This document shows, in pieces, positions 41,011 to 51,288 of a DNA stretch of 64,000 nucleotides. Location of the stretch: NCBI RefSeq assembly GCF_020686945.1, contig NZ_JAJEPR010000003.1, forward strand, positions 1 through 64,000. The letters are read 5' to 3'. The translations under genes and the position numbers were made by a program. Position 1 is the stretch's first letter. Each line of letters starts with the position of its first letter. The notes beneath the pieces are model-generated. The model searched no databases. It was given only the letters and a program-made list of their open reading frames with translations, and was not told where the DNA came from. The DNA comes from Limivivens faecihominis (GTDB lineage: Bacteria; Bacillota; Clostridia; Lachnospirales; Lachnospiraceae).

Positions 41011-42813
41011 TCAGCTCCGAAGGGAATAGTCGCTGGCCTTCAGAGACAAATTTTCATTATAGTAGGGATCTCTTAAAATATCCGGCATCCAGTGGCAGCG
41101 CATATACTCGATTTCCTCCTGGAAACGGCGCTTCTTGGCTTCCGTATTCTCATAGCCTCTGGTCTTGGACTCGTGGTGGTAAAGCTCCGCATAAGGATCA
41201 TAGACCACAAGATAACCGGCATGGCGAACCTTCAGGCAGAAATCCACATCATTGAAGGCCACCGCCAGTTTTTCCTCAAAGCCTCCCACTTTCTCGAAGG
41301 CTTCCTTTTTTACCATAAAGCAGGCTGCCGTCACGGCGCTTAAATCCTGCTGGAGAGCCGCCTTATGAAGGTAGCCGCCCCGGCTTCTCGCCAGGCCGAC
41401 GAAAAGACTGCCCGCACAGCCGCCCATGCCAAGGACGATGCCCGCGTGCTGGATCGTGTTGTCCGGATAGTACAGCCTTGCGCCCACGATGCCCACCTCT
41501 GGCCGTTGGCAATTGGCCAGAAGCTCCTCCATCCATTCCGGCGAGATCACGGTGATATCGTTGTTGAGGCAGAGGATATACTCCCCTTTGGCGTAGGAAA
41601 TGCCGAAATTGTTGATGGCGGAATAGTTAAACTCTTTATCCCAGTAGACCACCCGCACACCGTTTTTGCCGTCCAGTTCCTGATAATAGTCCCGGATCTC
41701 CCGGGTGGTACTGTTGTTCTCCACCAGAATGATCTCGTAATTGGAATAGGTCGTCTTCTGCCAGATGGACTCCAGGCATTTTTTCAGCGTCTCCTTCTCA
41801 TCCTTATTGGGGATCACGATGGATACCTTCGGATTTCCCTGCACCTGATATTTCACACGGTAAAAGCCGAGATCCTTGGTGTGACTCACCTCAGCCTTCG
41901 CCCCGATCCGCTGTAAGTGCGCCTCAATAGCCCGTTTTCCCGCATCAAAGGCGTACATCTTGCTGGTGGGGTTGTCCGCCGTGGAGGCCTGATGGACCCG
42001 CCAGTGATAGAGGATCTTCGCAATATGGACGATCTTTTCCGCCTCTTCCGTACAGCGGAAGATAAAATCGTAATCCTGAGCCCCGTCGTAGGCGGGATCC
42101 TGACCGCCAAGCTTCAGAGCGAGGCTTCTTTTTACCACGAAAAGATGGCAAATGTAGTTGTTGGAACAGAGAAGGTCCGGGTTGAAGTCCGGCTTGAAAT
42201 GGGGCTGAAAATGCTCCTTCAAATCAGACGTCACCTTGTCCTCATCGGTGTAGACCACATCGGCCTTGTCCTTTTCAATCGTGGAAGCCACCTCAAAAAG
42301 GGCGTTGGGAGACAGCAGATCGTCGTGGTCGAAAAGGGCCAGATAATCGCCTGTGGCCATCCGGATCGCCGCGTTGGTGTTGCCTGCAATGCCCTCGTTT
42401 TTCTCAAGACGCTGGTAACGGACTCTCTGATCATTCGCCTGGTACTCCTTCACCACCTTTTCCACGGAAATATTCTTCCCGCTTCCGTCGGCGATACAGA
42501 GCTCCAAATATGGGTAAGTCTGATTCAGCACTGACTCGATCATCTGTCTTAAAAAAGCCTCCGGTGTCCGGTAGGCCGGCACCAGCACGCTGATCGTCAC
42601 CGGCTCTTTCCATTTTTTCTTTCTCTGGCGAGCCAGCTCCTCCTCGGAAGGCTTGTTTTTCTCATACCATTCCTGATACTCGACCTCCCGCTCCTCGAAG
42701 CGCTCCAGAAGCCGGGCATAGAAGCCCCTGACTCCGTAATGCTTCAGGTAACGGATGCCTTTTTTGATGTTATAGGGCGTGAGCCGCTTAAAAATCTGTC
42801 CTGCTTTACTCAT
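41011..42813 (-). CDS. Two-domain GT2 glycosyltransferase
   Basis: A 600-residue enzyme with two consecutive GT2 domains after a short basic N-terminal segment: first domain with ISVLVPAYRTPEAFL and LFDHDDLLSP (about residues 75-270), second with VSIVIPNKDEKETL, ILVENNSTTRE, LCLNNDITVISPEW and AFNDVDFCLKVRHAGY (about 330-590). It resembles the C-terminal 600 residues of the larger transferases further upstream but lacks their N-terminal beta domains. Two domains may add two sugars in turn. Its start overlaps the aminotransferase stop by eight bases. Confidence 0.93.
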   Translation of the reverse strand: MSKAGQIFKRLTPYNIKKGIRYLKHYGVRGFYARLLERFEEREVEYQEWYEKNKPSEEELARQRKKKWKEPVTISVLVPAYRTPEAFLRQMIESVLNQTYPYLELCIADGSGKNISVEKVVKEYQANDQRVRYQRLEKNEGIAGNTNAAIRMATGDYLALFDHDDLLSPNALFEVASTIEKDKADVVYTDEDKVTSDLKEHFQPHFKPDFNPDLLCSNNYICHLFVVKRSLALKLGGQDPAYDGAQDYDFIFRCTEEAEKIVHIAKILYHWRVHQASTADNPTSKMYAFDAGKRAIEAHLQRIGAKAEVSHTKDLGFYRVKYQVQGNPKVSIVIPNKDEKETLKKCLESIWQKTTYSNYEIILVENNSTTREIRDYYQELDGKNGVRVVYWDKEFNYSAINNFGISYAKGEYILCLNNDITVISPEWMEELLANCQRPEVGIVGARLYYPDNTIQHAGIVLGMGGCAGSLFVGLARSRGGYLHKAALQQDLSAVTAACFMVKKEAFEKVGGFEEKLAVAFNDVDFCLKVRHAGYLVVYDPYAELYHHESKTRGYENTEAKKRRFQEEIEYMRCHWMPDILRDPYYNENLSLKASDYSLRS

Positions 42814-43933
42814 AAAATTCCTTAATGGCCTTTACAACCTGCTCCCGATCTTCTTCCTTCAGATGATAATACATCGGGAGACGGACGAGGCGCTCGCTCT
42901 CCTTCGTCGTGTACTTATCCTCCCCGTGGAAACGGCCGAATTTCTTTCCGGCAGGCGCCGAGTGGAGAGGCACATAATGAAAGACAGTAAGAATATCATG
43001 TTTTCTCATGAAATCAATCAGTCTTCCGCGGGTCTCCAGATCCTTCGTCTTGATATAATACATGTGAGCGTTGTGATCTGCATAGTCGGGGATGAAGGGC
43101 TGCTCGATGTAACCGGCCTCGGCCAGCGGACGAAGCTCCTCATTATAATAGTTCCAGCTGTCCAGGCGGTCTTTCCGGATCGTGTCCGCCATCTCCAGCT
43201 GAGCCCAGAGATAAGCTGCGTTCAGATCGCTGGGCAGATAGGAAGAACCATAATCCATCCAGCGGTATTTGTCCACCTGTCCCCGGAAAAATTTACTCCG
43301 ATCCGTTCCTTTTTCCCGGATGATCTCCGCTCTCTCCAGAAAATCGTTGTTCTGGAAGACCAGAGCGCCGCCTTCTCCCATAGAGTAATTTTTCGTCTCA
43401 TGGAAGCTGTAGCAGCCGAAATCACCGATGGTGCCGAGGGCTCTTCCCTTATAGTATGCGTAAACTCCCTGAGCCGCATCCTCTACTACCATGAGATGAT
43501 GGCGGGCTGCAATCTCCATGATCTCATCCATGGCACAACCCACACCGGCATAGTGGACGGGAACGATGACCTTCGTTTTGTCTGTGATGGCATCCTCAAT
43601 GAGACGCTCATCCAGGTTCATCGTGTCAGGACGGATATCCACAAAAACCAGGGTTGCTCCGCGCTGGACGAAGGCATCCGCTGTGGAGACAAAGGTGTAG
43701 GAGGGAAGAATGACCTCATCCCCCGGTTTCACCTGGGTTAAAACCGCCGCCATCTCCAGGGCGTGGGTACAGGAAGTCGTCAGAAGCACATGATTTGCCT
43801 GAAATTTTTCTTCCATCCAATGACTGCATTTTTTGGTAAACTCGCCGTCGCCGCAGATCTTTTTGTTTTTTATTGCCTGCTGCATATACTCCAGTTCTTT
43901 CCCGGTAAACGGCGGAACATTAAAGTCGATCAT
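42806..43933 (-). CDS. WecE/RffA-like dTDP-4-amino-4,6-dideoxygalactose transaminase
   Basis: A 375-residue PLP enzyme of the DegT/DnrJ/EryC1 family: TTSCTHALEMAAVLTQVKPGDEVI, VVEDAAQGVYAYYKG and the PLP lysine in SFHETKNYSMGEGG (position 195 or so). These stretches and PFTGKELEYMQQAI match WecE, which aminates dTDP-4-keto-6-deoxyglucose. That substrate is made by the RfbA/RfbB pair at the start of the operon, so the product polymer probably contains an amino-dideoxyhexose (inference). Confidence 0.93.
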   Translation of the reverse strand: MIDFNVPPFTGKELEYMQQAIKNKKICGDGEFTKKCSHWMEEKFQANHVLLTTSCTHALEMAAVLTQVKPGDEVILPSYTFVSTADAFVQRGATLVFVDIRPDTMNLDERLIEDAITDKTKVIVPVHYAGVGCAMDEIMEIAARHHLMVVEDAAQGVYAYYKGRALGTIGDFGCYSFHETKNYSMGEGGALVFQNNDFLERAEIIREKGTDRSKFFRGQVDKYRWMDYGSSYLPSDLNAAYLWAQLEMADTIRKDRLDSWNYYNEELRPLAEAGYIEQPFIPDYADHNAHMYYIKTKDLETRGRLIDFMRKHDILTVFHYVPLHSAPAGKKFGRFHGEDKYTTKESERLVRLPMYYHLKEEDREQVVKAIKEFYE

Positions 43934-46358
43934 GATTTTTCACTCCTCTTTTGTCTTTCTTGTTTCGGATCATAACTGCCAGATAGATGAGATAGAACAG
44001 CCATCCGATGATGCTTAAGATACAGCCCGCTTTGAAAAGGGGCGGATGATAATCTAAGGAAAAAGTATGGCTTCCGGCGCTGACACGAACACCCATAAAG
44101 CCTAGGTCCGCTTTGAGGATCTCCTGCTTTTCTCCGTCCAGGGTCAGCTCCCAGCCTCCTTCATAGGGAACGGTGATGAGAAGATAGCCATCGGAAGGCA
44201 CCTCGGCGGTTCCTGTCAGGTGAGAATCGTTCCCTGCTTTTTCCAGGGTGAAAGTTCCCCTGTCGCCCGCATAACTGTCTTCCGCGGTCTTTTTCACCGG
44301 ATCGGTGGAACCTTTCGTCTTTGCCTCTGCCTGATAACTCTCGAGCTCCTCCTGGCTCTCCTCAATACCAAGCCTTGCAAGAAGCACCTTATCCAGGCTC
44401 TGCTGGTTTCCGCGGCTGTTGCACTTGGCCTTGAAATCTTCGTTTGTCATGGCACGGCTGGCATTGTAAAAGCTTACGATACCGGCGTATTCCTTCGCCT
44501 GATAAACGGAAATCGTACCGAAGGAGCGGACAAACTCGTAAGTATCCGGCACCTGGTCATCCTTCGCCAGAAGATATCGGACTCCGAGGAAGACAGGAAG
44601 TTCTCCGTCCTCCGGATGTTCGCTGTAGCAATAATAATTCAGGCCGTCAAAGAGAAGGTCCGGAGCGCTGTTGAAAACAAATTCCTTCACATTTCCATTC
44701 TGTATGGAATTATAAGCGCTGATGCTGCTGTAATCCTGGGCAAGTGAAGTCATGGAGGCGATACCCTCCCGGTAGGTCTTTTCAATCCGGTAAAAGCCCG
44801 TATCCGTCTCCTTAAGCCAGGCGATGGCTTCCTTTACATCCTCATTGTAAAGGTCGGAGAGGCAGGTGGTATCGTTTTTTTCCACCGCTCCCCGGTCCGT
44901 AACCGTACCTTTTCCCTCCAGACACATATCAGACACAGCGAGAAGAAGAAGGATCGTATAAAAAGCTCTGCGGTACTTCGTCTTTTTCAGGAACTGTCCC
45001 GCCAGAAGAAGGAGCATGGACAGAAGGCTCACTGCCAGCATCCCAAGGATCAGATTTTTCTGTGGAGGCTGCGTCGTAAACGCATAACCGCTTATGTAAA
45101 TGCAGATGCTCAAAGCTCCCGTAGCGATAAGAGCCGGGATGCAAAGCCTCTCTCCCTCCAGAAAGCGGTCCGCCATCCAGGCGATGACCAGAGCAAAAAA
45201 CGGCATGAGCACAAAGGAAAAACGGCTGATATAACCGCTACAGCCATTGAACACGATGCCAGCCAGCGGGAAAATGAGGCAGAAACCGATGAGCGCCGCT
45301 GCCCCGTAAAGAACACCTTTTTTGTACCGGCTCAGACGGCTTCGCCATAGCACACAGAGATACTGCACGCCGAAGATCACCAAAAAAATCGAGGCAAAGA
45401 GCGATGGATCTTCATAATAATTGCTGTTTCCCGCATAGTCTCCGTTCTTATTTAAAAGGTTGGCAGAAAAAAAGCGGTAAAGCATCGTGAGGTAAGTCTC
45501 CCCATCCATGGGAACAAAGCCCTGTAACAGGCGCTGTCCCAGAGATAATTCGCTCTCCAGCCGTGAGCTGACACGGAAGATCACATAAGCTGTCGGAAGA
45601 AGCACGCAAAGTCCCATGAGCACTCCGAGCAGCATCCCGAGACAGGTTTTCAGGAAACGGATCAGTCGTTCCTTCACCGGAAGCTCCGTCGCCAGCAGCA
45701 CCCGGAAAATCAGGTAAACGCCCGTTGTCAGGCAGCTCATATAGGCGAGATAAGTGCTGTCGATAACCGTCAGAAAGACGATGAGCGGCAGGCAGACCCG
45801 AAAACGTTTTCTCCTAAAAGTCCTCTCGGCAAACAAAAGCAGCAACGGCAGATACACCGTAATGATACCGAACTGGTAATGCTGTCCCCAGACCATGAGA
45901 AAGCCGTTGAGGCCGTAGATATAGGCCGCAAAGAGCTTGCTCCTCTCGGAGAGTTTAAACTCGGAAAGAAAGAGATAACTGGCCAGCCCCGCCATCAGAA
46001 TCCTCAAAATCTGCACATAGACCAGAGCTCCCCAGATATGGTTGCTCCCCCGGATCAGGCCAATCAGGTAAAGTAGGATCAGCGTCGGATCAAAGAGGTT
46101 CATCTGGAACATGTTGACGCCGAAGCCGTTATTGAAATCCCAGAAGCTGACGTTTCCATCCCGTATGTGGTTGACCACAGAATGATAGTGCATAAGATAC
46201 TGCTGTACCGTATCGCTGCCCACATCCGCAAAGGTTCCGAAGGCCAGAAAGCGATCCCCGAAGACAAACTGGCTGTAAATCAGAAGGCCGCTGAAAAACA
46301 GCAACACTTCCAGAATCAGCACGGTTCTTATTTTCTGCCTCTTGTCTCTCTTTTCCAT
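43920..46358 (-). CDS. YfhO-family GT-C membrane glycosyltransferase
   Basis: An 812-residue protein with about a dozen membrane helices in the first 500 residues, a DVGSDTVQQYLMHYHS loop after helix 1 (GT-C-type acidic motif near 43) and NNGFGVNMFQMNLFDP, and a large extracellular C-terminal domain ending in a last helix. This is the YfhO layout; YfhO in Bacillus and Listeria takes a sugar from undecaprenyl phosphate outside the membrane and adds it to a wall polymer. It overlaps the aminotransferase by 14 bases. A donor synthase and a flippase pair exist at 27.6-31.4 kb in this window. Confidence 0.9.
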   Translation of the reverse strand: MEKRDKRQKIRTVLILEVLLFFSGLLIYSQFVFGDRFLAFGTFADVGSDTVQQYLMHYHSVVNHIRDGNVSFWDFNNGFGVNMFQMNLFDPTLILLYLIGLIRGSNHIWGALVYVQILRILMAGLASYLFLSEFKLSERSKLFAAYIYGLNGFLMVWGQHYQFGIITVYLPLLLLFAERTFRRKRFRVCLPLIVFLTVIDSTYLAYMSCLTTGVYLIFRVLLATELPVKERLIRFLKTCLGMLLGVLMGLCVLLPTAYVIFRVSSRLESELSLGQRLLQGFVPMDGETYLTMLYRFFSANLLNKNGDYAGNSNYYEDPSLFASIFLVIFGVQYLCVLWRSRLSRYKKGVLYGAAALIGFCLIFPLAGIVFNGCSGYISRFSFVLMPFFALVIAWMADRFLEGERLCIPALIATGALSICIYISGYAFTTQPPQKNLILGMLAVSLLSMLLLLAGQFLKKTKYRRAFYTILLLLAVSDMCLEGKGTVTDRGAVEKNDTTCLSDLYNEDVKEAIAWLKETDTGFYRIEKTYREGIASMTSLAQDYSSISAYNSIQNGNVKEFVFNSAPDLLFDGLNYYCYSEHPEDGELPVFLGVRYLLAKDDQVPDTYEFVRSFGTISVYQAKEYAGIVSFYNASRAMTNEDFKAKCNSRGNQQSLDKVLLARLGIEESQEELESYQAEAKTKGSTDPVKKTAEDSYAGDRGTFTLEKAGNDSHLTGTAEVPSDGYLLITVPYEGGWELTLDGEKQEILKADLGFMGVRVSAGSHTFSLDYHPPLFKAGCILSIIGWLFYLIYLAVMIRNKKDKRGVKNHDRL

Positions 46359-46380
46359 AAAATAAAATCACCTTTCGATA

Positions 46381-48792
46381 CTAGTTCCGTTTTAAAGAAA
46401 AATCTTCTTTTTCCAGGGTGAGGTTGGGATTGTAGAAGGGATCTCCCGTTCGGATCAGCTCCGACCAGCGCTCCTCAAAAAGAGCAATGGCCTGATGAAA
46501 TTCCTCCAGTCTTTCCTTTGCCTCCTTCTGAAGCTTCTCCCTGTCCTCATAATGATAAAATTCCGCGTAGGGTTCATAAATCACCCGTTTTCCCAAAGCA
46601 CCAACCCTGAGGCAGAAATCCAGATCCCAAAAAGCCAGGCCAAAGTCTTCCGAGAAACCGCCCGCCGCCTCAAAGACACTCCGTTTCACCAGCATACAGG
46701 CTCCAGTCACTGCGCTGTAACACTGACGGCTTAAGATCCGGCTGTAGACATCTTCCTCCGTCTTTGGAAAGCCGGCAAAGGCAGCTCCGGCCAGGCCGTG
46801 AAGGCCGATGATCACGCCTGCATGGGCGATTCGGTTCTCCCCGTCGTAGAGTCTCGCTCCCACGATGCCGCTCGCTTTTCGCATACAGGAGCCGAGCATC
46901 TCCTCCAGGCTGTCCGCCCCGATGAGCTCCGTATCCGGAGCCAGGAAGAAGAGATAGTTTCCCTTCGCCTGCTTCACGCCCTCATTGAAAAGAACTGCTT
47001 TCGTCGCCTGCTGCCCAAAATGAACCAGCCGAAGTGGCTTTTCCGTCAGCCCCTCTTCTACATTTTCTTCCGCTGTCAGGATCAGATACTCATAATTCTG
47101 ATAGGAAGATTTCCGGTCCAAGGAGGCGATGCAGCGCCGCAGCGCTTCTTTCTCCCCGCGGTACGGAATGAGAATCGATACCAGCGGGCTCTCCTCCCGG
47201 ACAAAGCGTGTCCGGAAAAGCCCGGTCTTCTCGCCCTTTCGGACCATGGCCTTTTCGCCGAGACGCTCATAGTGGGCCGTCAAAGCAAGTCTTGCCTTCT
47301 CCCACTCTTCCTCCCCCGCAGAAACCCCTTCCTCCATCCGGATATGGCAGAGAATCCGCGGAATGTGGATGAGTTGCTCTTTCGTTGCCGCCTCCGTCAA
47401 TCGAAGCAGCAGGTCATAATCGCAGGCTCCGGAAAAGTCTGCATCCACGCTTCCATATTTTTCAAAAAAGTCCCTCTTTACCAGAAAGAAGCGGCCGATA
47501 TAGTTCGTGGTTTCCAGAAGCTCGGGATCGAAATCCGGCTTGAACTCCGGCTCAAAGAACCGGTTGCCATCGAGCGTCATCCGGTCATTGTCCGGATAAA
47601 ACAACACGCCCTCCGGATGCTCATTGATAACTCTCGCAAAGGCAAAGAGCGCATCCGGTGTCGGAAGATCCTCCTGCCGACAAAAGAGCAGATACTCACC
47701 CTTCGCCTCTTTAAGCTCAGAGAGAACGCCCTCAGCGATTCCCGTATGCTCAGGCTGCTCCGTCACATGGAGTCTGGTTTCCTCCTTTTCAAAGGTATGG
47801 AGCACCTCATGAAGGTGAACATCCTCTGTCTCATCTGCCAGACAAACCTCGAAATTCCGGTAAGTCTGGTTCTCCAGATTCCGGAGAAGCTGCTTTAACT
47901 GCCGCTCCTCCATGCTTTTCACCGGAAGGATCAGGCTGAATTTCGGCATATAAGGAAACGCTGTGTTCCGCTGACGCTCCAGCTCTCCCGGCCCTGGGAT
48001 GTGACGCTGAATCCAGACCTGATAATCCACGTTCTCTTCTTCAGAAGCTGGAAAGAGCTCCCTTGCCACCCGGGCCGTCAGGGCCTGCATGCCATGGATT
48101 CTCCAGTAATCCATGCCCCGCTTCATATATTTTTCCATTTTATGCTTCAGAATCCGGGCAGGATTCAGGTTGACCGGATAAATCTGTTTTCCTCCGGAAC
48201 CGGAGAGCACCAGATAAGCCAGCCTTCCGGAAACGCCCTCCGCCTCGATGGTAAAACCGCAGTTTTTCCCGATCTCCGTCTCAAAATAGAGCATCTGAAC
48301 ATCCAGCCGGTCGCTCCGTCTGATTTTATAGGGAAGTTTCTTTTTCTCCTGATCAAAAAGGCCAATCTTTACCTGCTCCCGGTCTGCAGCCCAGCCCCGG
48401 AGATAGAGATTTCCGTTTTTACCGTCCACCAGTTCCTCCTCGAGGTAAAACTGCGGTGTCCGTCTGGCCTCTTTTAACCGCTTCACAGAAGCTTCATACC
48501 AGAGAAGCTTTTCCTCGCCGTTAAGGGCAAAGACACCAAGATGCCGACAGTTTTCCCAGTTTTCCGGAAGAGTGAGAAAGACCGTGATCTTCTCTCCTTT
48601 TAAAGTTTCCGGCTTTCCAAAGACCTCCAGGGCGCTTTCGTACTCCCAGGCTTCCCTCCGGGCAGGGATCTTTTCCTTATCGAGAAAAACCACCATCTCA
48701 TAGCCGGAAGGCCAGTCTCCCTGAAGAATATAGACATTTTCCTCTTTCAGGCTGAACCGGGCCCGCCTGACTTCCCATTCCAGTACTTTCAT
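46381..48792 (-). CDS. Large GT2 glycosyltransferase, divergent third paralogue
   Basis: An 803-residue protein with N-terminal beta domains (YILQGDWPSGYEMVVFLDKE; YLRGWAADREQVKIGLFDQE) and two GT2 domains, matching the layout of the next gene upstream. Key residues have decayed: the first domain reads LLFCRQEDLPTPDAL where the paralogues have FSDHDDFLEP, and ADET where they have ADGS; the second reads FFLAPDTELIG instead of LNNDTEVIS. One or both domains may be inactive or use a different sugar. ATG at 48792 overlaps the upstream stop (ATGA), preferred to an earlier start. Confidence 0.9.
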   Translation of the reverse strand: MKVLEWEVRRARFSLKEENVYILQGDWPSGYEMVVFLDKEKIPARREAWEYESALEVFGKPETLKGEKITVFLTLPENWENCRHLGVFALNGEEKLLWYEASVKRLKEARRTPQFYLEEELVDGKNGNLYLRGWAADREQVKIGLFDQEKKKLPYKIRRSDRLDVQMLYFETEIGKNCGFTIEAEGVSGRLAYLVLSGSGGKQIYPVNLNPARILKHKMEKYMKRGMDYWRIHGMQALTARVARELFPASEEENVDYQVWIQRHIPGPGELERQRNTAFPYMPKFSLILPVKSMEERQLKQLLRNLENQTYRNFEVCLADETEDVHLHEVLHTFEKEETRLHVTEQPEHTGIAEGVLSELKEAKGEYLLFCRQEDLPTPDALFAFARVINEHPEGVLFYPDNDRMTLDGNRFFEPEFKPDFDPELLETTNYIGRFFLVKRDFFEKYGSVDADFSGACDYDLLLRLTEAATKEQLIHIPRILCHIRMEEGVSAGEEEWEKARLALTAHYERLGEKAMVRKGEKTGLFRTRFVREESPLVSILIPYRGEKEALRRCIASLDRKSSYQNYEYLILTAEENVEEGLTEKPLRLVHFGQQATKAVLFNEGVKQAKGNYLFFLAPDTELIGADSLEEMLGSCMRKASGIVGARLYDGENRIAHAGVIIGLHGLAGAAFAGFPKTEEDVYSRILSRQCYSAVTGACMLVKRSVFEAAGGFSEDFGLAFWDLDFCLRVGALGKRVIYEPYAEFYHYEDREKLQKEAKERLEEFHQAIALFEERWSELIRTGDPFYNPNLTLEKEDFSLKRN

Positions 48793-51287
48793 TTCTCTGC
48801 TTCCTCTCCGTGTGAGAACAGCTTCTTCCATTCCACCGGGACTTCCTTCTCCCTGCGAAGCTCGCACTCGCCATTCATCAGGGAGAGATTTGGACTATAG
48901 TAGGGATCACCCTGATCCAGAAAAGTCTTCCATCGCCGCCGGAACCGGAGAATCTCCTCTTTGAAGCGCTCCTTTTTCTCCGGGGTGTTCTCATAGCCTC
49001 TGGACTTGGACTCATAGTGATAGAGCTCCACGTTCGGGTCCTGGACGATAAGCTTTCCGGCCTCGCGAATCCGAAGGCAGAGATCCACATCGTTTAAGGA
49101 AACCACGAAGGACTCGTCAAAACCGCCGATCGCATCAAAGACAGACTTCTTCACCAGCATGCAGGCCGCCGTCACGGCGCTGATATCCTGCACGGCCTTA
49201 AGGCGTCCAAAATAGCCTGCATCCTGACTTGTGTGGAAGTTCTGCACATGACCTGCAAAGTTGGCAATGCCCACCACCACACCGCAGTGCTGGACCAGAC
49301 CGTCGGGATAATAGAGTTTCGCTCCCACGGCTCCCGTATCCCCCCGCTGGCAGAAGCCCACCATCTCACGGATCCAGAAGGGACTGATAACCTCTGTATC
49401 GTTGTTAAGAAGCAGGAGATACTCGCCCTTCGCGTGACGCGCGCCGAAATTGTTGATGGCCGAATAGTTAAAGCCGCCCTGATAATAGACCACATGGAGA
49501 TTTTCATGCTCCATTTTCATTTTTTCATAGTAGGCGAAGGTCTCGGCCTTTTCACTGTTGTTTTCCACAATCACGATCTCAAAATTCAGATAATCCGTCT
49601 TTTCATAGATGGATTTAAGGCAGGTATCGAGGGTCTCCACCTGATCCTTGTTCGGAATCAGAATCGTCACCAGAGGCTCACCTTTGACTTTCAGGCGCAT
49701 TTTATAGAGGATGAAAATGCCTGTGTACTCCACTTCCGCCTCATACCCCAGACGGGCGTAATGCTCAGTGAGGGCCTTTTTGCCGGCCTCGATGGCATAG
49801 TTCTTGCTGTCCTGATTGCCCGCTGTGGAGGTCTCGGAAGCCCTCCAGTGATAGAGAACCTTCGGGATATGGTGAATCCGGTCGGTCTTCTCGATGCAGC
49901 GAAGCAGGAAATCGTAATCCTGGGCTCCGTCACATTCCTTCCGAAGAAGGCCGGCTTCCTCAGCCAGACTTCTCCTCACCATAACCAGATGACAGATATA
50001 GTTGATAGACCGGAGAAAATCCGGGTTGAAGTCAGGTTTCATCCTGGGTGAGAAATAATGCTCTCCCTTTTCGTCACAGAGATCCTCATCCGTATAGATC
50101 AGATCCAGGCTCCGGTCTTCGTTCAGTGCCTTTACCATCTCATAGAGGGCATTGGGCTCCAGGAAATCATCATGGTCAGAGAACATCAGAAACTCGCCGG
50201 TGGCCATACGGATGGCAGCATTGGTATTCTCGGAAATACCCCCATTCACCTCCAGGCGTTTCAGGCGAATGCGTGGATCAGAACCGTATCTTCTCTCTAC
50301 GAAAGCCGCGGTCTTTCCGTCGGTGCTTCCGTCCGCCAGACAAAGCTCAAAGTTTCCGTAGGTCTGGGCCGTGATCGAATCGATGAGTGCCTGCAAAAAG
50401 GGCTCCGGCGTATTATAGAGCGGCACCACAATACTGATGAGCGGCTGATAAACAAAAACTTCTTTTCTCTCCCGCTCCAGTTCTTTTTTGTCCGCCGCAT
50501 GGAGACGGAACCATTTCTCGTATTCCATCGGGCGATCCTTCAGGGAACGAAGTTTCCCGGCAGTCTTGGAGACGAAGGCCTCCGTGCCGTGGGTTCTCCA
50601 GTAGCTTAAGCCTTTTCTCGCGTACTTTTCCACCTTATTTTTCAGGATCACCGGAGTCTTGAGGCTGATGGGATAGACGTTTTTCCCGTCTTTTCCGGCA
50701 AAGACCAGATAGACGGCATCCCCGGAAAGATCCGAAGCGTCCAGCGTAAAGCCGCAGTCTGCCGCCACCTCGCACTCTTCGTACATGCCAGCCACATCGG
50801 GTCTTGCGCTCCGGCTGATCCGACAGGGAATTTTCTTTTTCTCACGGTCAAAAAGTGCGATTTTCACCGGCCCTCTGGATACGGTCCAGCCGCTCAGATG
50901 GATTCTTCCGGTCTTCGCGTCGATGACCTCCTGATCGAGATAAAACTGCGGCGTCTTCTGCTTTCTCTTAAGCTCCCGCACCGGAATCCGGAACCAGACA
51001 TTTTTCTGCCCGTTTTCCATGGCATAGACAGCGAGTTTATGGGCCTTCTCCCAGCCTTCCGGAAGCTCCATGGTGATCTTCTTTTTCTCACCCAGAAGAC
51101 GGACGGCCTCCTCAGAGCGGCTCAGTTCCTCTTCCTTTTCCCCGCTCACAAGCTTCGCCGAAATCTGATGGCCGTCCAGACGGACCTCCATTTTTGCCCC
51201 GGCGGGCCAGTTTCCTTCTATAATATAGGTATTTTTTTCTCCGAGCAGGAACCGTTCCCGTTCCGCTCCCAGCACCTGTGCCAGCAT
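48789..51287 (-). CDS. Large GT2 glycosyltransferase with N-terminal beta domains
   Basis: An 832-residue protein: two beta modules (about residues 1-270, with YIIEGNWPAGAKM and HLSGWTVSRGPVKIALFDRE), a linker, GT2 domain one (ISIVVPLYNTPEPFL, FSDHDDFLEPNAL, about 290-500) and GT2 domain two (VTILIPNKDQVETL, LLLNNDTEVISPFW, about 530-780) with an SKSRGYEN end block. The C-terminal 560 residues are nearly identical to the preceding gene, so this pair is a recent duplication or undergoes gene conversion. ATG at 51287, one base after the upstream TAA, with GGGGAGGAGG. Confidence 0.93.
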   Translation of the reverse strand: MLAQVLGAERERFLLGEKNTYIIEGNWPAGAKMEVRLDGHQISAKLVSGEKEEELSRSEEAVRLLGEKKKITMELPEGWEKAHKLAVYAMENGQKNVWFRIPVRELKRKQKTPQFYLDQEVIDAKTGRIHLSGWTVSRGPVKIALFDREKKKIPCRISRSARPDVAGMYEECEVAADCGFTLDASDLSGDAVYLVFAGKDGKNVYPISLKTPVILKNKVEKYARKGLSYWRTHGTEAFVSKTAGKLRSLKDRPMEYEKWFRLHAADKKELERERKEVFVYQPLISIVVPLYNTPEPFLQALIDSITAQTYGNFELCLADGSTDGKTAAFVERRYGSDPRIRLKRLEVNGGISENTNAAIRMATGEFLMFSDHDDFLEPNALYEMVKALNEDRSLDLIYTDEDLCDEKGEHYFSPRMKPDFNPDFLRSINYICHLVMVRRSLAEEAGLLRKECDGAQDYDFLLRCIEKTDRIHHIPKVLYHWRASETSTAGNQDSKNYAIEAGKKALTEHYARLGYEAEVEYTGIFILYKMRLKVKGEPLVTILIPNKDQVETLDTCLKSIYEKTDYLNFEIVIVENNSEKAETFAYYEKMKMEHENLHVVYYQGGFNYSAINNFGARHAKGEYLLLLNNDTEVISPFWIREMVGFCQRGDTGAVGAKLYYPDGLVQHCGVVVGIANFAGHVQNFHTSQDAGYFGRLKAVQDISAVTAACMLVKKSVFDAIGGFDESFVVSLNDVDLCLRIREAGKLIVQDPNVELYHYESKSRGYENTPEKKERFKEEILRFRRRWKTFLDQGDPYYSPNLSLMNGECELRREKEVPVEWKKLFSHGEEAEK

Positions 51288-51288
51288 C

